From the NCBI GenBank assembly GCA_964007875.1, contig CAXGAH010000017.1, positions 1 through 47,313 on the forward strand: DNA of 47,313 nucleotides. Reading direction: 5' to 3'. Source of the DNA: UBA1275 sp002323515. Its GTDB lineage: Bacteria; Bacteroidota; Rhodothermia; Balneolales; Balneolaceae. Positions 16,117-25,470 of this stretch are shown in pieces (position 1 is the first letter of the stretch; each line of letters begins with the position of its first letter). The notes under the pieces were generated by a model. That model was not told the DNA's origin. It ran no database searches and saw only the letters and a program-made list of their open reading frames with translations. Both the position numbers and the translations under genes were made by a program.

Positions 16117-17208
16117 ATGACCATTTTGCTTTTTGTTTTAGGACTGGCCGGTCTCATTTTTGGTGCGGAATTATTTTTAAAGGCAGTCGATCAATTTGGC
16201 CTGAAATGGGGCGTTTCACCCATGATAATGGGACTAACTGTAGTAGCATTTGCTACCGGTGCCCCAGAACTTGCCATTAGTCTAAAAGCAGCAATGAATG
16301 ACTCTGCCGATTTAGTCTTGGGTAATATAATCGGCTCTAACATTGCTAATATATTGCTCATTTTAGGCATTACTGGACTCATTACTCCATTGCATATTAA
16401 ACAGCGTATTGTGCGCATTGACGTACCAATTGTTATTGCAATGAGCATTGGACTGTATGTATTGGCACTGGATGGAGTCCTTAGTCCAATGGACGGCGGT
16501 GTTTTATTGATGGGTTTACTGGCCTATTCCATATTTACCTTTTTACAGATACGTAAGAATATGGTGGATATTAGTGAATTGTATGTACACGAAAAGGAGG
16601 TTGAATTGGCTTCTGGAGTCTGGTTTTATACAAAAAATGTGGGAATATTATTGGCGGGCCTGGTACTTATTGTGCAAGGAGCTAATTGGATGGTAGGAAG
16701 CGCGGTGACCATCGCTCAACTATTAGGAATGTCGGAATTAGTGGTAGGCTTGACCATCGTTTCAATAGGGACCTCACTACCCGAAGTTGCGACATCCATA
16801 TCCGCAGCGCGAAAGGGGAATGCAGATATTGCGGTAGCTAACGTGTTAGGGAGTAACATATATAATGTATTGCTTACGCTTGGTCTCACAATCCTATTGG
16901 CCCCAGGGGTGCTGGAAGTTTCAAGAAAGGCATTGATATTAGACATGCCGTTTATGATTGCCGTTGCCGTAGGATGTATACCTATTTTTCTTGCAGGATT
17001 TGATCTAAACCGCAAAGATGCCTTCCTTTTTCTTTTTTATTACGCAGCTTATCTAATCTATTTGGTATTAGAAGCAATTGGTTCGGAGTATTTGGGCTGG
17101 ATTGAAAAAGGTTTTTTGTTTGTTGTGTTGCCTTTGACTCTTTATTATATCTTTTCCAAACTCATTCGTGAGGGTTTAACTGGCCTTCGTAGTGCGAGCC
17201 GTAGTTAA
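16117..17208 (+). CDS. CaCA-family sodium/calcium exchanger-like protein (YrbG-like)
   Basis: Inner-membrane cation antiporter with 363 residues and about ten hydrophobic helices. The two inverted alpha-repeats are plain: ATGAPELAIS (46-55) with GNIIGSNIANILLILG (69-84), and SIGTSLPEVATS (217-228) with ANVLGSNIYNVLLTLG (241-256). The Glu in each GxxxxPE and the Asn in GSN are the ion-coordinating residues of the family. The ATG at 16117 opens MTILLFVLGLAGLI. Its 3' end overlaps the convergent GH20 gene by 47 bp. Substrate (Na+/Ca2+ versus other cations) cannot be told. Confidence 0.92.
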   Translation: MTILLFVLGLAGLIFGAELFLKAVDQFGLKWGVSPMIMGLTVVAFATGAPELAISLKAAMNDSADLVLGNIIGSNIANILLILGITGLITPLHIKQRIVRIDVPIVIAMSIGLYVLALDGVLSPMDGGVLLMGLLAYSIFTFLQIRKNMVDISELYVHEKEVELASGVWFYTKNVGILLAGLVLIVQGANWMVGSAVTIAQLLGMSELVVGLTIVSIGTSLPEVATSISAARKGNADIAVANVLGSNIYNVLLTLGLTILLAPGVLEVSRKALILDMPFMIAVAVGCIPIFLAGFDLNRKDAFLFLFYYAAYLIYLVLEAIGSEYLGWIEKGFLFVVLPLTLYYIFSKLIREGLTGLRSASRS

Positions 17209-18907
17209 CTCCTCTGTGGTCTAGTCGTTCAAAATGATGTTGCAAGCGAGCCCAAAAGCTGTACCAATCTTTTTGGGAGGGATCCGACCAGAGTACTTCC
17301 GATAAGGCAGTAGCTCTAGGATAGGCCATATATTCGACTTTTTCAGGGGTGCGAATATATTCTGTCCATACATTGCCTTGTGCTCCGAGTACGTGTTTGG
17401 CCTCTTCTTGGCTTAGTGCTTTGGGTACTGGTTCGTAGCCGTAGACATCCTCAACAGAGGTAAAACAACAAATCGCCAAGGGCTCATTCGACATAGTTCC
17501 CTGGTAGTGATCAAAATAATTCGTGTTACCCGGGGTCATGATAACGTCATGGCCCATTTTTGCTGCTTCAATACCACCTCGTTCACCTCGCCAAGACATA
17601 ACGGTAGCACGAGGAGCTAGGCCACCCTCTAAAATTTCGTCCCAACCTATTATTTGTCGTCCCTTACTGTTTAAGTAACGTTCAATGCGGGTAATAAAGT
17701 AGCTTTGGAGTTCATGCTCGTCTTTCAATCCTTCGCGACGAATCACTTCTTGGGCTAATGGACTTTCTTCCCATTGCTTCTTTGGAGCCTCATCCCCACC
17801 AACATGGATAAATTCTCCTGGGAAAAGGGCTATAACTTCATCTAAAACATCCTCCAAAAAGCCAAAAGTTTCTTCTGAGGGACAGAAAATATCTTCAAAC
17901 ACCCCCCAAGTTGTCTGGACTTTGTATTCTTTATCGAGGCAGCCATATTCTGGGTAGGCAGCAAGCACCGCAGAGGTATGGCCAGGCATTTCTATTTCAG
18001 GGACAACGGTAATGTAGTTATCAGCCGCATAGGTAACTACTTCTTTAATTTCCTCTTGGGTGTAAAAACCCCCGTATGGACGATTATCATAGGTATTCGA
18101 GCCATATCGTCGAATCAACGTCTCCTCACGGAAAGCAGCAATTTCGGTCAATTTAGGATACGCTTTGATCTCTATACGCCAGCCTTGATCCTCGGTCAAG
18201 TGCCAATGAAACCGATTCATTTTATGCATAGCTAATAAATCGATGTAGTGTTTTACGAAAGAAACGGGCATAAAATGACGCCCTACATCTAAATGTAAGC
18301 CTCTGTATTGAAAGCGAGGATGATCAGCAATATGTACACCCGGTACCGTCCATACCATATTGTTGCTTACCCTTGATGGATCTTCTTTTTCTACTTCGGT
18401 CGGTAGTAATTGCCGTAAAGTCATAATGGCATTAAATAGCCCATGTTCCGTTGTGGCTTCTAGTTTAAGTTGTTCAGGGGACACGTGAATTCGGTACCCT
18501 TCTACGTGTTGAAGATGTTTCTGATCGGGATCGTTAAGCAGATTTTCAGGGCTGTGTAGTAGCACTAGAATTGCCGATTCAAAAGATGTAGCTTTGGTTA
18601 TGGAAGGGGTAGAGCCTTCATAGAAGATAAAATTGCCTTTCAGCCATGTTGTTGTATACATGAGCTCATTGAGTGCTTTGTGAATAGGAGTTCCTTCTAG
18701 TTGGTTTGGTAGTATAATCGGGGTACCCTGTTCAATGATAAACGAATTACCGGAAGGCACCATAGTTTTAGGAACAGGAATGAGGGCTGGTAACACGGGA
18801 TCTGGATCTTGAGCCAGTATGCTATTGGAGGTGCAAAGCAGCAAGCATAGTATAAAAATGGGGAATCGTAACAAGTGAAATTGTTGGTTAGTGATCGCTT
18901 TATTCAT
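17162..18907 (-). CDS. Beta-N-acetylhexosaminidase, glycoside hydrolase family 20
   Basis: Exported exo-enzyme that removes terminal GlcNAc/GalNAc residues from glycans such as chitin oligomers or peptidoglycan fragments. It has 581 residues. A signal peptide spans 1-33 (core FPIFILCLLLCTSNSILAQ); a GH20b-type accessory domain is at about 40-195; the catalytic barrel begins at YRGLHLDVGRHFMP (201-214) and carries FHWHLTEDQGWRIEI (233-247) and the Asp372-Glu373 catalytic pair in HVGGDEAPKKQW. The last coding bases overlap the exchanger gene tail to tail by 47 bp. It starts 18 bp after the glycosylase gene, though the functions look unrelated. Confidence 0.95.
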   Translation of the reverse strand: MNKAITNQQFHLLRFPIFILCLLLCTSNSILAQDPDPVLPALIPVPKTMVPSGNSFIIEQGTPIILPNQLEGTPIHKALNELMYTTTWLKGNFIFYEGSTPSITKATSFESAILVLLHSPENLLNDPDQKHLQHVEGYRIHVSPEQLKLEATTEHGLFNAIMTLRQLLPTEVEKEDPSRVSNNMVWTVPGVHIADHPRFQYRGLHLDVGRHFMPVSFVKHYIDLLAMHKMNRFHWHLTEDQGWRIEIKAYPKLTEIAAFREETLIRRYGSNTYDNRPYGGFYTQEEIKEVVTYAADNYITVVPEIEMPGHTSAVLAAYPEYGCLDKEYKVQTTWGVFEDIFCPSEETFGFLEDVLDEVIALFPGEFIHVGGDEAPKKQWEESPLAQEVIRREGLKDEHELQSYFITRIERYLNSKGRQIIGWDEILEGGLAPRATVMSWRGERGGIEAAKMGHDVIMTPGNTNYFDHYQGTMSNEPLAICCFTSVEDVYGYEPVPKALSQEEAKHVLGAQGNVWTEYIRTPEKVEYMAYPRATALSEVLWSDPSQKDWYSFWARLQHHFERLDHRGVNYGSHYEGQLNPHE

Positions 18908-18925
18908 GTATTTGGGCCATGTTTC

Positions 18926-19876
18926 TTAGGATTTCTTTTGACGCTGTTCCTTCTCGTTAATAATGTAGTTTAAATACAAAAATTCTAGTGCAGCAGATTC
19001 GTAGCCTTTCCAAGACTTAGTGAGTTCCAAAAACCTGTTTTCTGTGGTAGTATCAGGATCTTCTCCATAGCTCCAAATAATCCACCTTCGTAGTCCTTTT
19101 TCTTGGTCTTTTTTTCTATTACTGGGAAATACAGCATCCGGTCGTCCTCGCATCATAATTAAATCTTGAGCCGCTGTGGGGCCAATACCTTTAATTTTGA
19201 CTAAGGTGTTATAGGCCGTTACAGGATCACAGGTAGTTAACCAATTCATATCGGTTGTACCTGCCACAATATCCTGGGCCAAACCGGTGAGGTACTGTCC
19301 CTTTCGTAAGGTAGGTCCTAAAGCCCGAATGTTCTGTGGGTCCGCTTTCATGAGCTCATGAGGCCGTGGCCAGGCCGCTAAGGTACCTCCATCATGATCC
19401 AATAGTGTTCCATATTGTTCACGAATCCTATACATCATTTTCTTTGCAGTGGGCTTGTGATTCATCTGCATTTCGACAATTCTATTCTGAATATCCTCGA
19501 ATAAGGTAGCTCGAGTCATTCTTTTAAGCCCGTAATATTCACTTAGTTTTGGCCCTAAAACTGGATCATTACCTGCTGTATCATACAATTTTCGGAGATC
19601 CATTTCCAAGCCGAGTATCTTGGAGAGATGTTTATTAGCGGTATCTATTTCTTCAGTAGTAAGTGATTCTTTACTGCTAACGAAGAATTCCGGTAACTCT
19701 AGATCTCCATTAAACCTAATCGTGAGTATGGCATCTCGATCTCCAATAGGTATTGGTCTGGTAAAACCAGTTTCGAACATATGCTCTGGTTCATGTTCAA
19801 AATCGAAATATGAACTCACATCTAAGCATAAATACCAGTCATGTGGGGGGGTAGAAGTTAGGCTCCATTCACTCAT
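18926..19876 (-). CDS. HhH-GPD DNA glycosylase, AlkA-like
   Basis: A 316-residue protein resembling 3-methyladenine DNA glycosylase II. An N-terminal AlkA-like domain (about 1-75) is followed by a helical core; the helix-hairpin-helix is LVKIKGIGPTAAQDLIMMRG (about 226-244, hairpin KGIG at 229-232). The C-terminal ELTKSWKGYESAALEFLYLNY matches the AlkA W-x-x-(W/Y)-x-S-x-A end. The catalytic Asp normally sits just after the hairpin in a VFPxxD context; here the sequence is VFPSNRKKDQEKGLRRW, with Asp257 displaced by a few residues. Family members excise alkylated bases by cutting the N-glycosidic bond. It lies 175 bp downstream of the repair-associated DNA ligase on the same strand, which supports a repair role. 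Confidence 0.78.
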   Translation of the reverse strand: MSEWSLTSTPPHDWYLCLDVSSYFDFEHEPEHMFETGFTRPIPIGDRDAILTIRFNGDLELPEFFVSSKESLTTEEIDTANKHLSKILGLEMDLRKLYDTAGNDPVLGPKLSEYYGLKRMTRATLFEDIQNRIVEMQMNHKPTAKKMMYRIREQYGTLLDHDGGTLAAWPRPHELMKADPQNIRALGPTLRKGQYLTGLAQDIVAGTTDMNWLTTCDPVTAYNTLVKIKGIGPTAAQDLIMMRGRPDAVFPSNRKKDQEKGLRRWIIWSYGEDPDTTTENRFLELTKSWKGYESAALEFLYLNYIINEKEQRQKKS

Positions 19877-20051
19877 GTCACAAGATCATAAAATTGAGCC
19901 TTTGAACAAAATATTAATATTGGAAGTAATATACATGAAATGAAAAGAATAAGTTTAAATTATAATATATAAAAATATAATTTTAAATATTTATATAATA
20001 CAATTTATATATGATAAATCAGTCTTTTTATTACACGAAATTTAGTAGTGC

Positions 20052-21776
20052 TCATTTTGGATAAAGAAACGATCGGCTACTTTTTTGAGGACTGCGCTCT
20101 TTAGATTGGTGTTCCTTAAACAGCAATTCTACATGTTCTAAGCTATCTACATCCTTGGGCGATAAATCCCATCGAATTGCTTTAAACCGTGGAAATCTAA
20201 GCGTATATTTTGCTTTCGTTCTCGAATTGGGTTGAATGGCTTCAAACTCGAGTTCGACAACGATTTCAGGTCGTAATTGTGCCGTTGGACCAAAACGATC
20301 TATAATGCATCCCTTTATGGCTTTGTTAAGGTCCTTCCATTCTTGATCAGTATACCCACCATAGGCTTTACCAATAGGTATGAATTCTTCCTCGTAACGC
20401 GGATCTTCTTTAACGGAAACACCTAAGGTGAAATCTGAATAACTACCCCCACGTTTTCCACTACCTGCTTGAGCGTATAAGATTACGGTATCGATGCTGC
20501 CGGAGGGTCGTTTTACTTTTAGCCAATGATTTTTACGTTCACCGAAAGAATAAGGGGCATTTTTTTCTTTGAGCATAAGTCCTTCGTTGCCGTGAGCTAG
20601 GGCTTGTTCAAATAACTGATCAACCTGATCTTTTGAGTCAATAGAGTGCTGTTTACTTATGGGGAATTGAAATATTTTCGCAAGTTTCTGAAGGTTTATT
20701 CTGCGCTGTGTTAATGATTGAGATACGGTTTCCTTTTGGTCCAGATACAATAAGTCATAGCCAATAAACACCACAGGATATTTACTCATTAATTCTTTAG
20801 AGGGTTTTTTTACCCCCATTCGTTTTTGAAGCTCCTGAAATGGTTGGATGGTTTGGTCGCGAAATATGCAGATTTCTCCATCTATAACTGTTGGGGGAAA
20901 TTTTTTCCCCCCGAATAGTTCTACTAGTTCTGGGAACTGATTCGTTATAGCATTTAAATCACGAGAAAATAGTTCAACCTTAGGGCCATGAGCGTGGAGC
21001 TGACAACGCATTCCATCAAACTTTTCTTCGGCTATGAAATCTTGCCAATGGTCAACTGATTTTGAATGTAAGGGAGCCGCAAGCATAAAGGCGATGGGGT
21101 TAAACAATTTAAATTGGGCCTGATCTAAACGATTCGTACAAGCCAATACGGCTGTCTTAGCCAAGCTTCCAGTAAGCATATGTGCGTAGCGTAGCTGTTC
21201 GTAATCTACCTGAGAACTTCTAGCTAGCGCCTGAAGCACACTTCTACTTTCAAAGCCTATTCTTAAAGAACCTTGGGAAAGTAATCTGAGAAAATACTTG
21301 GTTGCCAAAGGCGATAAGCCACCCCAAATGCGCGTTAGGATTCGCTGCTTATCTTTTCGCCCACAAGTTTGGGCTAGTTCTTCTGCCAGTTCGGAAATAC
21401 GAGCTAGATTCCAATGCTGTAGGGTATTTTTTTGCCGAGCTTCTGGAAGGTTTTCGAAGAGACGCTGAATGGTTTCAGTACTACTGCCGCTGGCTGTTCG
21501 GCATGCTTTAAATACGATATCATAGTCGATTCCACAATAATCGGCAGCCGCTACCCCTATGGTTCGAGCTCCTACAGAAGCGCGTTTACCAGAGATATTG
21601 GAAAAGGCGCCTTCTCCCATAAACTGGCAGGCTAATGATACTTCAGAAGGGGCTAATAGAGCAAAATAGTTGGCGCAAAGCTCTACTTTTGCATTACTTC
21701 CTCTAGTTTCGGCTATGTCTTGAACGAGCCTAGCCCATAGCTCAAAGTTATCTGCTGCCTCCTGCTTTTTTTGCAT
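20052..21776 (-). CDS. ATP-dependent DNA ligase of the ligase-associated repair module
   Basis: Seals nicks using ATP through an enzyme-lysyl-AMP intermediate. It has 574 residues: an N-terminal helical DNA-binding domain (about 1-215), then the nucleotidyltransferase domain with motif I EEKFDGMR (Lys252), motif III-like IDGEICIF, motif IV EGLMLKEK, motif V WLKVKR, and a C-terminal OB domain (LGVSVKEDPR onward). It follows the exonuclease gene with no gap (TAA directly followed by ATG), the hallmark of the Lhr-PdeM-Exo-Lig gene set. The genome also encodes NAD-dependent LigA at 32595-34616, so this is an accessory, repair-type ligase. Confidence 0.93.
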   Translation of the reverse strand: MQKKQEAADNFELWARLVQDIAETRGSNAKVELCANYFALLAPSEVSLACQFMGEGAFSNISGKRASVGARTIGVAAADYCGIDYDIVFKACRTASGSSTETIQRLFENLPEARQKNTLQHWNLARISELAEELAQTCGRKDKQRILTRIWGGLSPLATKYFLRLLSQGSLRIGFESRSVLQALARSSQVDYEQLRYAHMLTGSLAKTAVLACTNRLDQAQFKLFNPIAFMLAAPLHSKSVDHWQDFIAEEKFDGMRCQLHAHGPKVELFSRDLNAITNQFPELVELFGGKKFPPTVIDGEICIFRDQTIQPFQELQKRMGVKKPSKELMSKYPVVFIGYDLLYLDQKETVSQSLTQRRINLQKLAKIFQFPISKQHSIDSKDQVDQLFEQALAHGNEGLMLKEKNAPYSFGERKNHWLKVKRPSGSIDTVILYAQAGSGKRGGSYSDFTLGVSVKEDPRYEEEFIPIGKAYGGYTDQEWKDLNKAIKGCIIDRFGPTAQLRPEIVVELEFEAIQPNSRTKAKYTLRFPRFKAIRWDLSPKDVDSLEHVELLFKEHQSKERSPQKSSRSFLYPK

Positions 21777-22790
21777 TTATTCGAGCTCCTCATACATCAT
21801 GCCGAGGTATACTGCGTCATGGCCTCTCTGCTGCAAATCATGCAAAACTACCTTTGAATCGGGTGTGTGGGTAATATAGATGCGCTTGGGTTGAAGGTAT
21901 TCACACAGGTTAATGAGTTCAAAGTAGTCTAAATGATCACTTAAGGGGATTAAGGAGTGAGCCTGGGTTTGGGTTCTTCTGGCTTCATGCGATGCCCAGC
22001 CACTACAATAGGCAATTTTTTTCTTCTTAATATGACTAGCAAAACCCGATTCTAAACTAGAATTTGGGGTAAATAACAGGCATCCTTCTGAGCTAGTACG
22101 ATTATAGCGCTCGTATGCGCCTAGGTCAATTCCATACTCTTCATATACTGCGCACAGTGGATAACCAGCGCCATGAATTTGCTTGGTTTCGGGTAGTTCC
22201 CTAAGCATATGCATCATTTCTTGGGCCTTACCTAGGTTGTAGCCTAGAAAAATAGGTGTATAACACTCGTCTAAGGCTTTGCGTGCAAAACTCACCAAGT
22301 CCGATTGTAGTTCCTCGTTGGATTTCCACCGGTAAATGGGCATACCAAAAGTAGCCTCTATGATGAGTTGGTCAACTTGTCGGACCTTGGGTAACTCGAA
22401 TCCTTCGGTTGCAGGGGAAGCGGGTGTTTTACAGTCACCCGTATATAAAATATTTCCAACTCCTGACTCAATAAAGGCCATTGCAGATCCAAGAATATGC
22501 CCAGCAGGGTATAGGGTCATAGTAAAGAGATCGGTGGTCAAAGTTTCGAAGAAAGGCAGCTCTACAATATCCTCTTTGAAACCTCGAAGTCTCATGAGTG
22601 CGGCCGTTGCTGGGGTAGCGTAAATGGCTAAGCTGGTATGTCCTCGTAAGAACTTTCTATTTCTAGGGATGTGATCAGCATGCGCATGTGAAACAAAGAT
22701 GTGTTGAACGTCTGCATCGCTATAATCCAACCCAATAGATAATTCAGGAAGTTTAATACCATGATACCGTGCTTTTTTGACCTTTAACAT
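21777..22790 (-). CDS. MBL-fold exonuclease of the ligase-associated repair module
   Basis: A 337-residue metallo-beta-lactamase/beta-CASP nuclease, the type named ligase-associated DNA exonuclease. The di-metal motif HAHADH (35-40) is canonical; further metal ligands lie in AGHILGSAM and LYTGDCK. The late block WASHEARR, then PLSDHLDYFELINL and IYITHTP, correspond to the beta-CASP/C-terminal region of SNM1/Artemis/CPSF-like nucleases. Its TAA is immediately followed by the ligase ATG, implying translational coupling and joint work on DNA ends. It is preceded by a 267-bp gap that separates it from the rest of the module. Confidence 0.9.
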   Translation of the reverse strand: MLKVKKARYHGIKLPELSIGLDYSDADVQHIFVSHAHADHIPRNRKFLRGHTSLAIYATPATAALMRLRGFKEDIVELPFFETLTTDLFTMTLYPAGHILGSAMAFIESGVGNILYTGDCKTPASPATEGFELPKVRQVDQLIIEATFGMPIYRWKSNEELQSDLVSFARKALDECYTPIFLGYNLGKAQEMMHMLRELPETKQIHGAGYPLCAVYEEYGIDLGAYERYNRTSSEGCLLFTPNSSLESGFASHIKKKKIAYCSGWASHEARRTQTQAHSLIPLSDHLDYFELINLCEYLQPKRIYITHTPDSKVVLHDLQQRGHDAVYLGMMYEELE

Positions 22791-23010
22791 GGATGTTTAG
22801 TGTTAGGTGACCGGTTTATATGGGGATGATTGTACATGCTAATGAACCAGATTTTAAATTTTTATGCCTTTTAATCCCTCTTTAAGTTTTTGTATTTGCA
22901 TACTAAGAGTTAGCTGGGTTATGTAAATGTGCTGAGCCACGGTGGCAAAATGCAGATATTTATCGATAGCAATTATGTATGATAGTTAGGTTAGTGTCAT
23001 TTTCTGAGGG

Positions 23011-23041
23011 TCAATACATTAATGTTGAAGTAATGTATTGA
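23011..23041 (-). terminator. Perfect 11-bp inverted repeat after the TlpA-like gene
   Basis: TCAATACATTA (23011-23021), a 9-nt loop, then TAATGTATTGA (23031-23041), starting 16 bp after the stop of the lipoprotein gene. The position suits an RNA 3'-end hairpin, but the stem is AT-rich and no T-run follows on the minus strand. An operator for the downstream exonuclease-ligase pair is an alternative. Confidence 0.45.
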
Positions 23042-23057
23042 GCTTCGTAGTTATCTG

Positions 23058-24584
23058 CTAGTTAGAATCGATACGATCTTCAAGTACTTCTTCTAGGTTG
23101 AATGTTGGACGTATATCATTGTAACGCTCAATTCCTCCTTCTGGATTCAACAAAATATAAAAGGGAATTCCTCCACCTCTGTATCCTTTGAAGGTGGCTT
23201 GTTCGAAACCATCACCACCGTACACTTGGATCCATGGATTTTGAAATCGTTCGATATCTCGAATCCATGTTGTGCTATCCACTTCGGTAGAAATCGCTAG
23301 AATCTCAAAATCCTCACGATCAAATCGCGCATATATCCGGCGCATATCATCAAATTCATCTAAACAGGGCTGACACCATCCGGCCCAAAAGTCTAAGAGT
23401 ACATATTTTCCTTCAAAGTCACTTAGTTCATAGGCAATACCGTCCCGGTCGAATAATCGATAAGGGATGGCTGGGTTGCCAGGAGAGACTGCACTGATAG
23501 CTTGATAAAAACCCTTTATGAAGTCAATGTAGGCTGGATAACGGTCATTATATGTATTCAGATACCTCTGGTAACTAGGTTCAGCGATACCCAAAGTTAC
23601 TTCGCCAAGCCGTTCGGCTACCATAAACAATTCGGCATAAGCGCGAGCTTGGTCATCCTGTATGTATTCGAGAACTTCTAGTCTGCGACGATCCAAGGCC
23701 GGATAAGCTAGACGCTTTATATCGTATTCCATGAGTTCACCGTACTGTTGGATAACCGAATCGTAGAGGGCAAATGTGCGAGAATAAAAATGAGTATAGT
23801 CACGCATACCCGCTCGTTGGGCTACCAAGTGATCGAGCTGGAATAGGCCATCCTTTTGGGCTTGGATCAATAAAGAATCGCGGTGTTTGTCCGCATTAGG
23901 TAGCTCTTTAAAGCGTTGCAGAAACTCAATTGCTCGAATTTCACGAACCAAATGCTCTCCTTGAACCCGGTACCACCAACTCTGGTATATACCATTAGAT
24001 AATAGTTGTTTTGCGAGTTCCACTTTTTGCTGGCTTAGTTCGAGCATGGATGCCACGTCCCCTCTGGTAAAAACACTTTCTTGCTGAGAGATAGCCTGGT
24101 CTAGCGGGGCCACCTCTTCTTGGTAACGCAGGAAGTTTTCGTAGGCCGGTAAAGGTTGTTCATTTTGGTTAGTTATGGTCAAGCCTTTTGGGAAAGCCGC
24201 ACGCTCTACGTCTATGTTGATGGCCTTGGGTTGATCTGAAGACTGAATAGGTAGGGCAAGAGGGAAAAATTGATCTTGAATACGTATATGATACCATTGG
24301 ATAGATGCGTTGTCTGACTCAGTATCCGTTTCACCACTCCTTGATAGGTTTGGTACCTCAAAGGTGAAAGTATTGTCATTCTGAATTCCATTAAGAGTAA
24401 TTTTTTCAGAATATTTATAATGCACTGGAACTTCTTCGAGATGGAGGGTTGCATCATCCAGATAATCAACTGTAATTGTCAACGTGGTGGATGAGGGGCT
24501 AGAAGAACACGACCACAAAAGCAGTGTTAGTGTTATCAGACTTAGAATTAATTTACGTATAGAGCTAATATGCTGTGTTTTCAT
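23058..24584 (-). CDS. TlpA-like thioredoxin-domain lipoprotein
   Basis: A 508-residue predicted lipoprotein: charged N terminus, hydrophobic segment and lipobox LLWSC with Cys26, so anchored in the envelope. A DUF4369-like N-terminal domain (about 32-140) is followed by a helical, Glu/Arg/Gln-rich middle, then a C-terminal AhpC/TSA-thioredoxin domain with the redox motif WCQPC (403-407) in VLLDFWAGWCQPC and a cis-Pro region GGIPFYILL. Such proteins reduce or isomerise periplasmic disulphides or serve cytochrome maturation. It lies between the two halves of the DNA repair module on the same strand, with gaps of 267 and 163 bp on its sides, so it is probably its own transcription unit. Confidence 0.88.
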   Translation of the reverse strand: MKTQHISSIRKLILSLITLTLLLWSCSSSPSSTTLTITVDYLDDATLHLEEVPVHYKYSEKITLNGIQNDNTFTFEVPNLSRSGETDTESDNASIQWYHIRIQDQFFPLALPIQSSDQPKAINIDVERAAFPKGLTITNQNEQPLPAYENFLRYQEEVAPLDQAISQQESVFTRGDVASMLELSQQKVELAKQLLSNGIYQSWWYRVQGEHLVREIRAIEFLQRFKELPNADKHRDSLLIQAQKDGLFQLDHLVAQRAGMRDYTHFYSRTFALYDSVIQQYGELMEYDIKRLAYPALDRRRLEVLEYIQDDQARAYAELFMVAERLGEVTLGIAEPSYQRYLNTYNDRYPAYIDFIKGFYQAISAVSPGNPAIPYRLFDRDGIAYELSDFEGKYVLLDFWAGWCQPCLDEFDDMRRIYARFDREDFEILAISTEVDSTTWIRDIERFQNPWIQVYGGDGFEQATFKGYRGGGIPFYILLNPEGGIERYNDIRPTFNLEEVLEDRIDSN

Positions 24585-24747
24585 AGTGAATAGGTATAAG
24601 TGTAAATATGTCTAGATTAAAACAATGTCTTTAACTTAGAAAATTCTATAACACAAAAAGCTCTAAAGAAATTCAAAAAGCTATGCCAGTGCGAGGACTA
24701 GAAAAACTAGGATTATTCAGGCTTTGCATGATTGCTACCTCCGGTAC

Positions 24748-25458
24748 TCAAAAAAGAAACTGAATTTGTACGACTGGTAAAGAGTGTGCTAATGTTTCAG
24801 ACCAACCGGTCGCCATAGTATACGTATGATCTTTCCATGGATAATGCATTTGCGAGGGTTGAAGGGACCAATTCCAGCTCAAATATTCACCTTGAAAGGA
24901 TGATAATTGCTTACTCAGCTTTGTATGACTCGAATAAAGCAGAAGATCAAAAGCCATTAGAAAGCTGCCCTGTAAAATGATGGCTTGGCCGTACCCCTTC
25001 CAACGTTTGTTACCCATTTTGTAACCGCGATAGGCTAACCAAGCACCCCCACTTATGTATAGAATATCTAAGCCTGCATTAGCCAATAGAATTGTGTCAA
25101 AGCGGTTCATGTCATACAGTATTTCTGCAGAGGTAACACTAGTGTTGGTAAGGGTTCCTTTATACCCAAAGTAGGCAATGCCTGCATTAACAGTATTCCA
25201 GGCGGCATTCATTTGGTGAAAGTAGGATCTAGAACCATCCGTTCTAGCATAGCCCAAGCCTCCTGTAAGTAAATTTAATCCAGCCCAAGAACCTAAGATG
25301 AGCATTCCATTTTGTTGGAGTCGGAGCGACTGTTGTTGCCACCAAAGTGGATCTTGCTGACCATTTTGTGCCATAACCCAGGTGGGTACCCCCATTAAAA
25401 AACAGAAGAGAAGTAGCGTAAGAATTCGGCTTAGGTGAATATGGTTGTATGTAGACAT
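24748..25458 (-). CDS. Small membrane protein of unknown function (DUF6992-like)
   Basis: A 236-residue protein: signal peptide or first helix at about 11-30 (ILTLLLFCFLMGVPTWVMAQ), then about four hydrophobic helices including MLILGSWAGLNLLTGGLGYA and YISGGAWLAYRGYKM. A motif MNAAWNTVNAGIAYFGY is conserved in similar Bacteroidota proteins that I recall under a DUF label (possibly DUF6992), but I cannot confirm the number. The protein ends in Phe (IQFLF). It starts 12 bp after the pdeM stop, so it is likely read on the lhr-pdeM transcript although nothing suggests a DNA function. Confidence 0.75.
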   Translation of the reverse strand: MSTYNHIHLSRILTLLLFCFLMGVPTWVMAQNGQQDPLWWQQQSLRLQQNGMLILGSWAGLNLLTGGLGYARTDGSRSYFHQMNAAWNTVNAGIAYFGYKGTLTNTSVTSAEILYDMNRFDTILLANAGLDILYISGGAWLAYRGYKMGNKRWKGYGQAIILQGSFLMAFDLLLYSSHTKLSKQLSSFQGEYLSWNWSLQPSQMHYPWKDHTYTMATGWSETLAHSLPVVQIQFLF

Positions 25459-25470
25459 GGTAGAAGGTTG

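Noticed and set aside
19877..20051. Very AT-rich 175-bp spacer as a possible origin or transfer site
   Set aside because: No DnaA-box cluster, no integrase, tRNA or direct repeats nearby; just AT-rich intergenic DNA.
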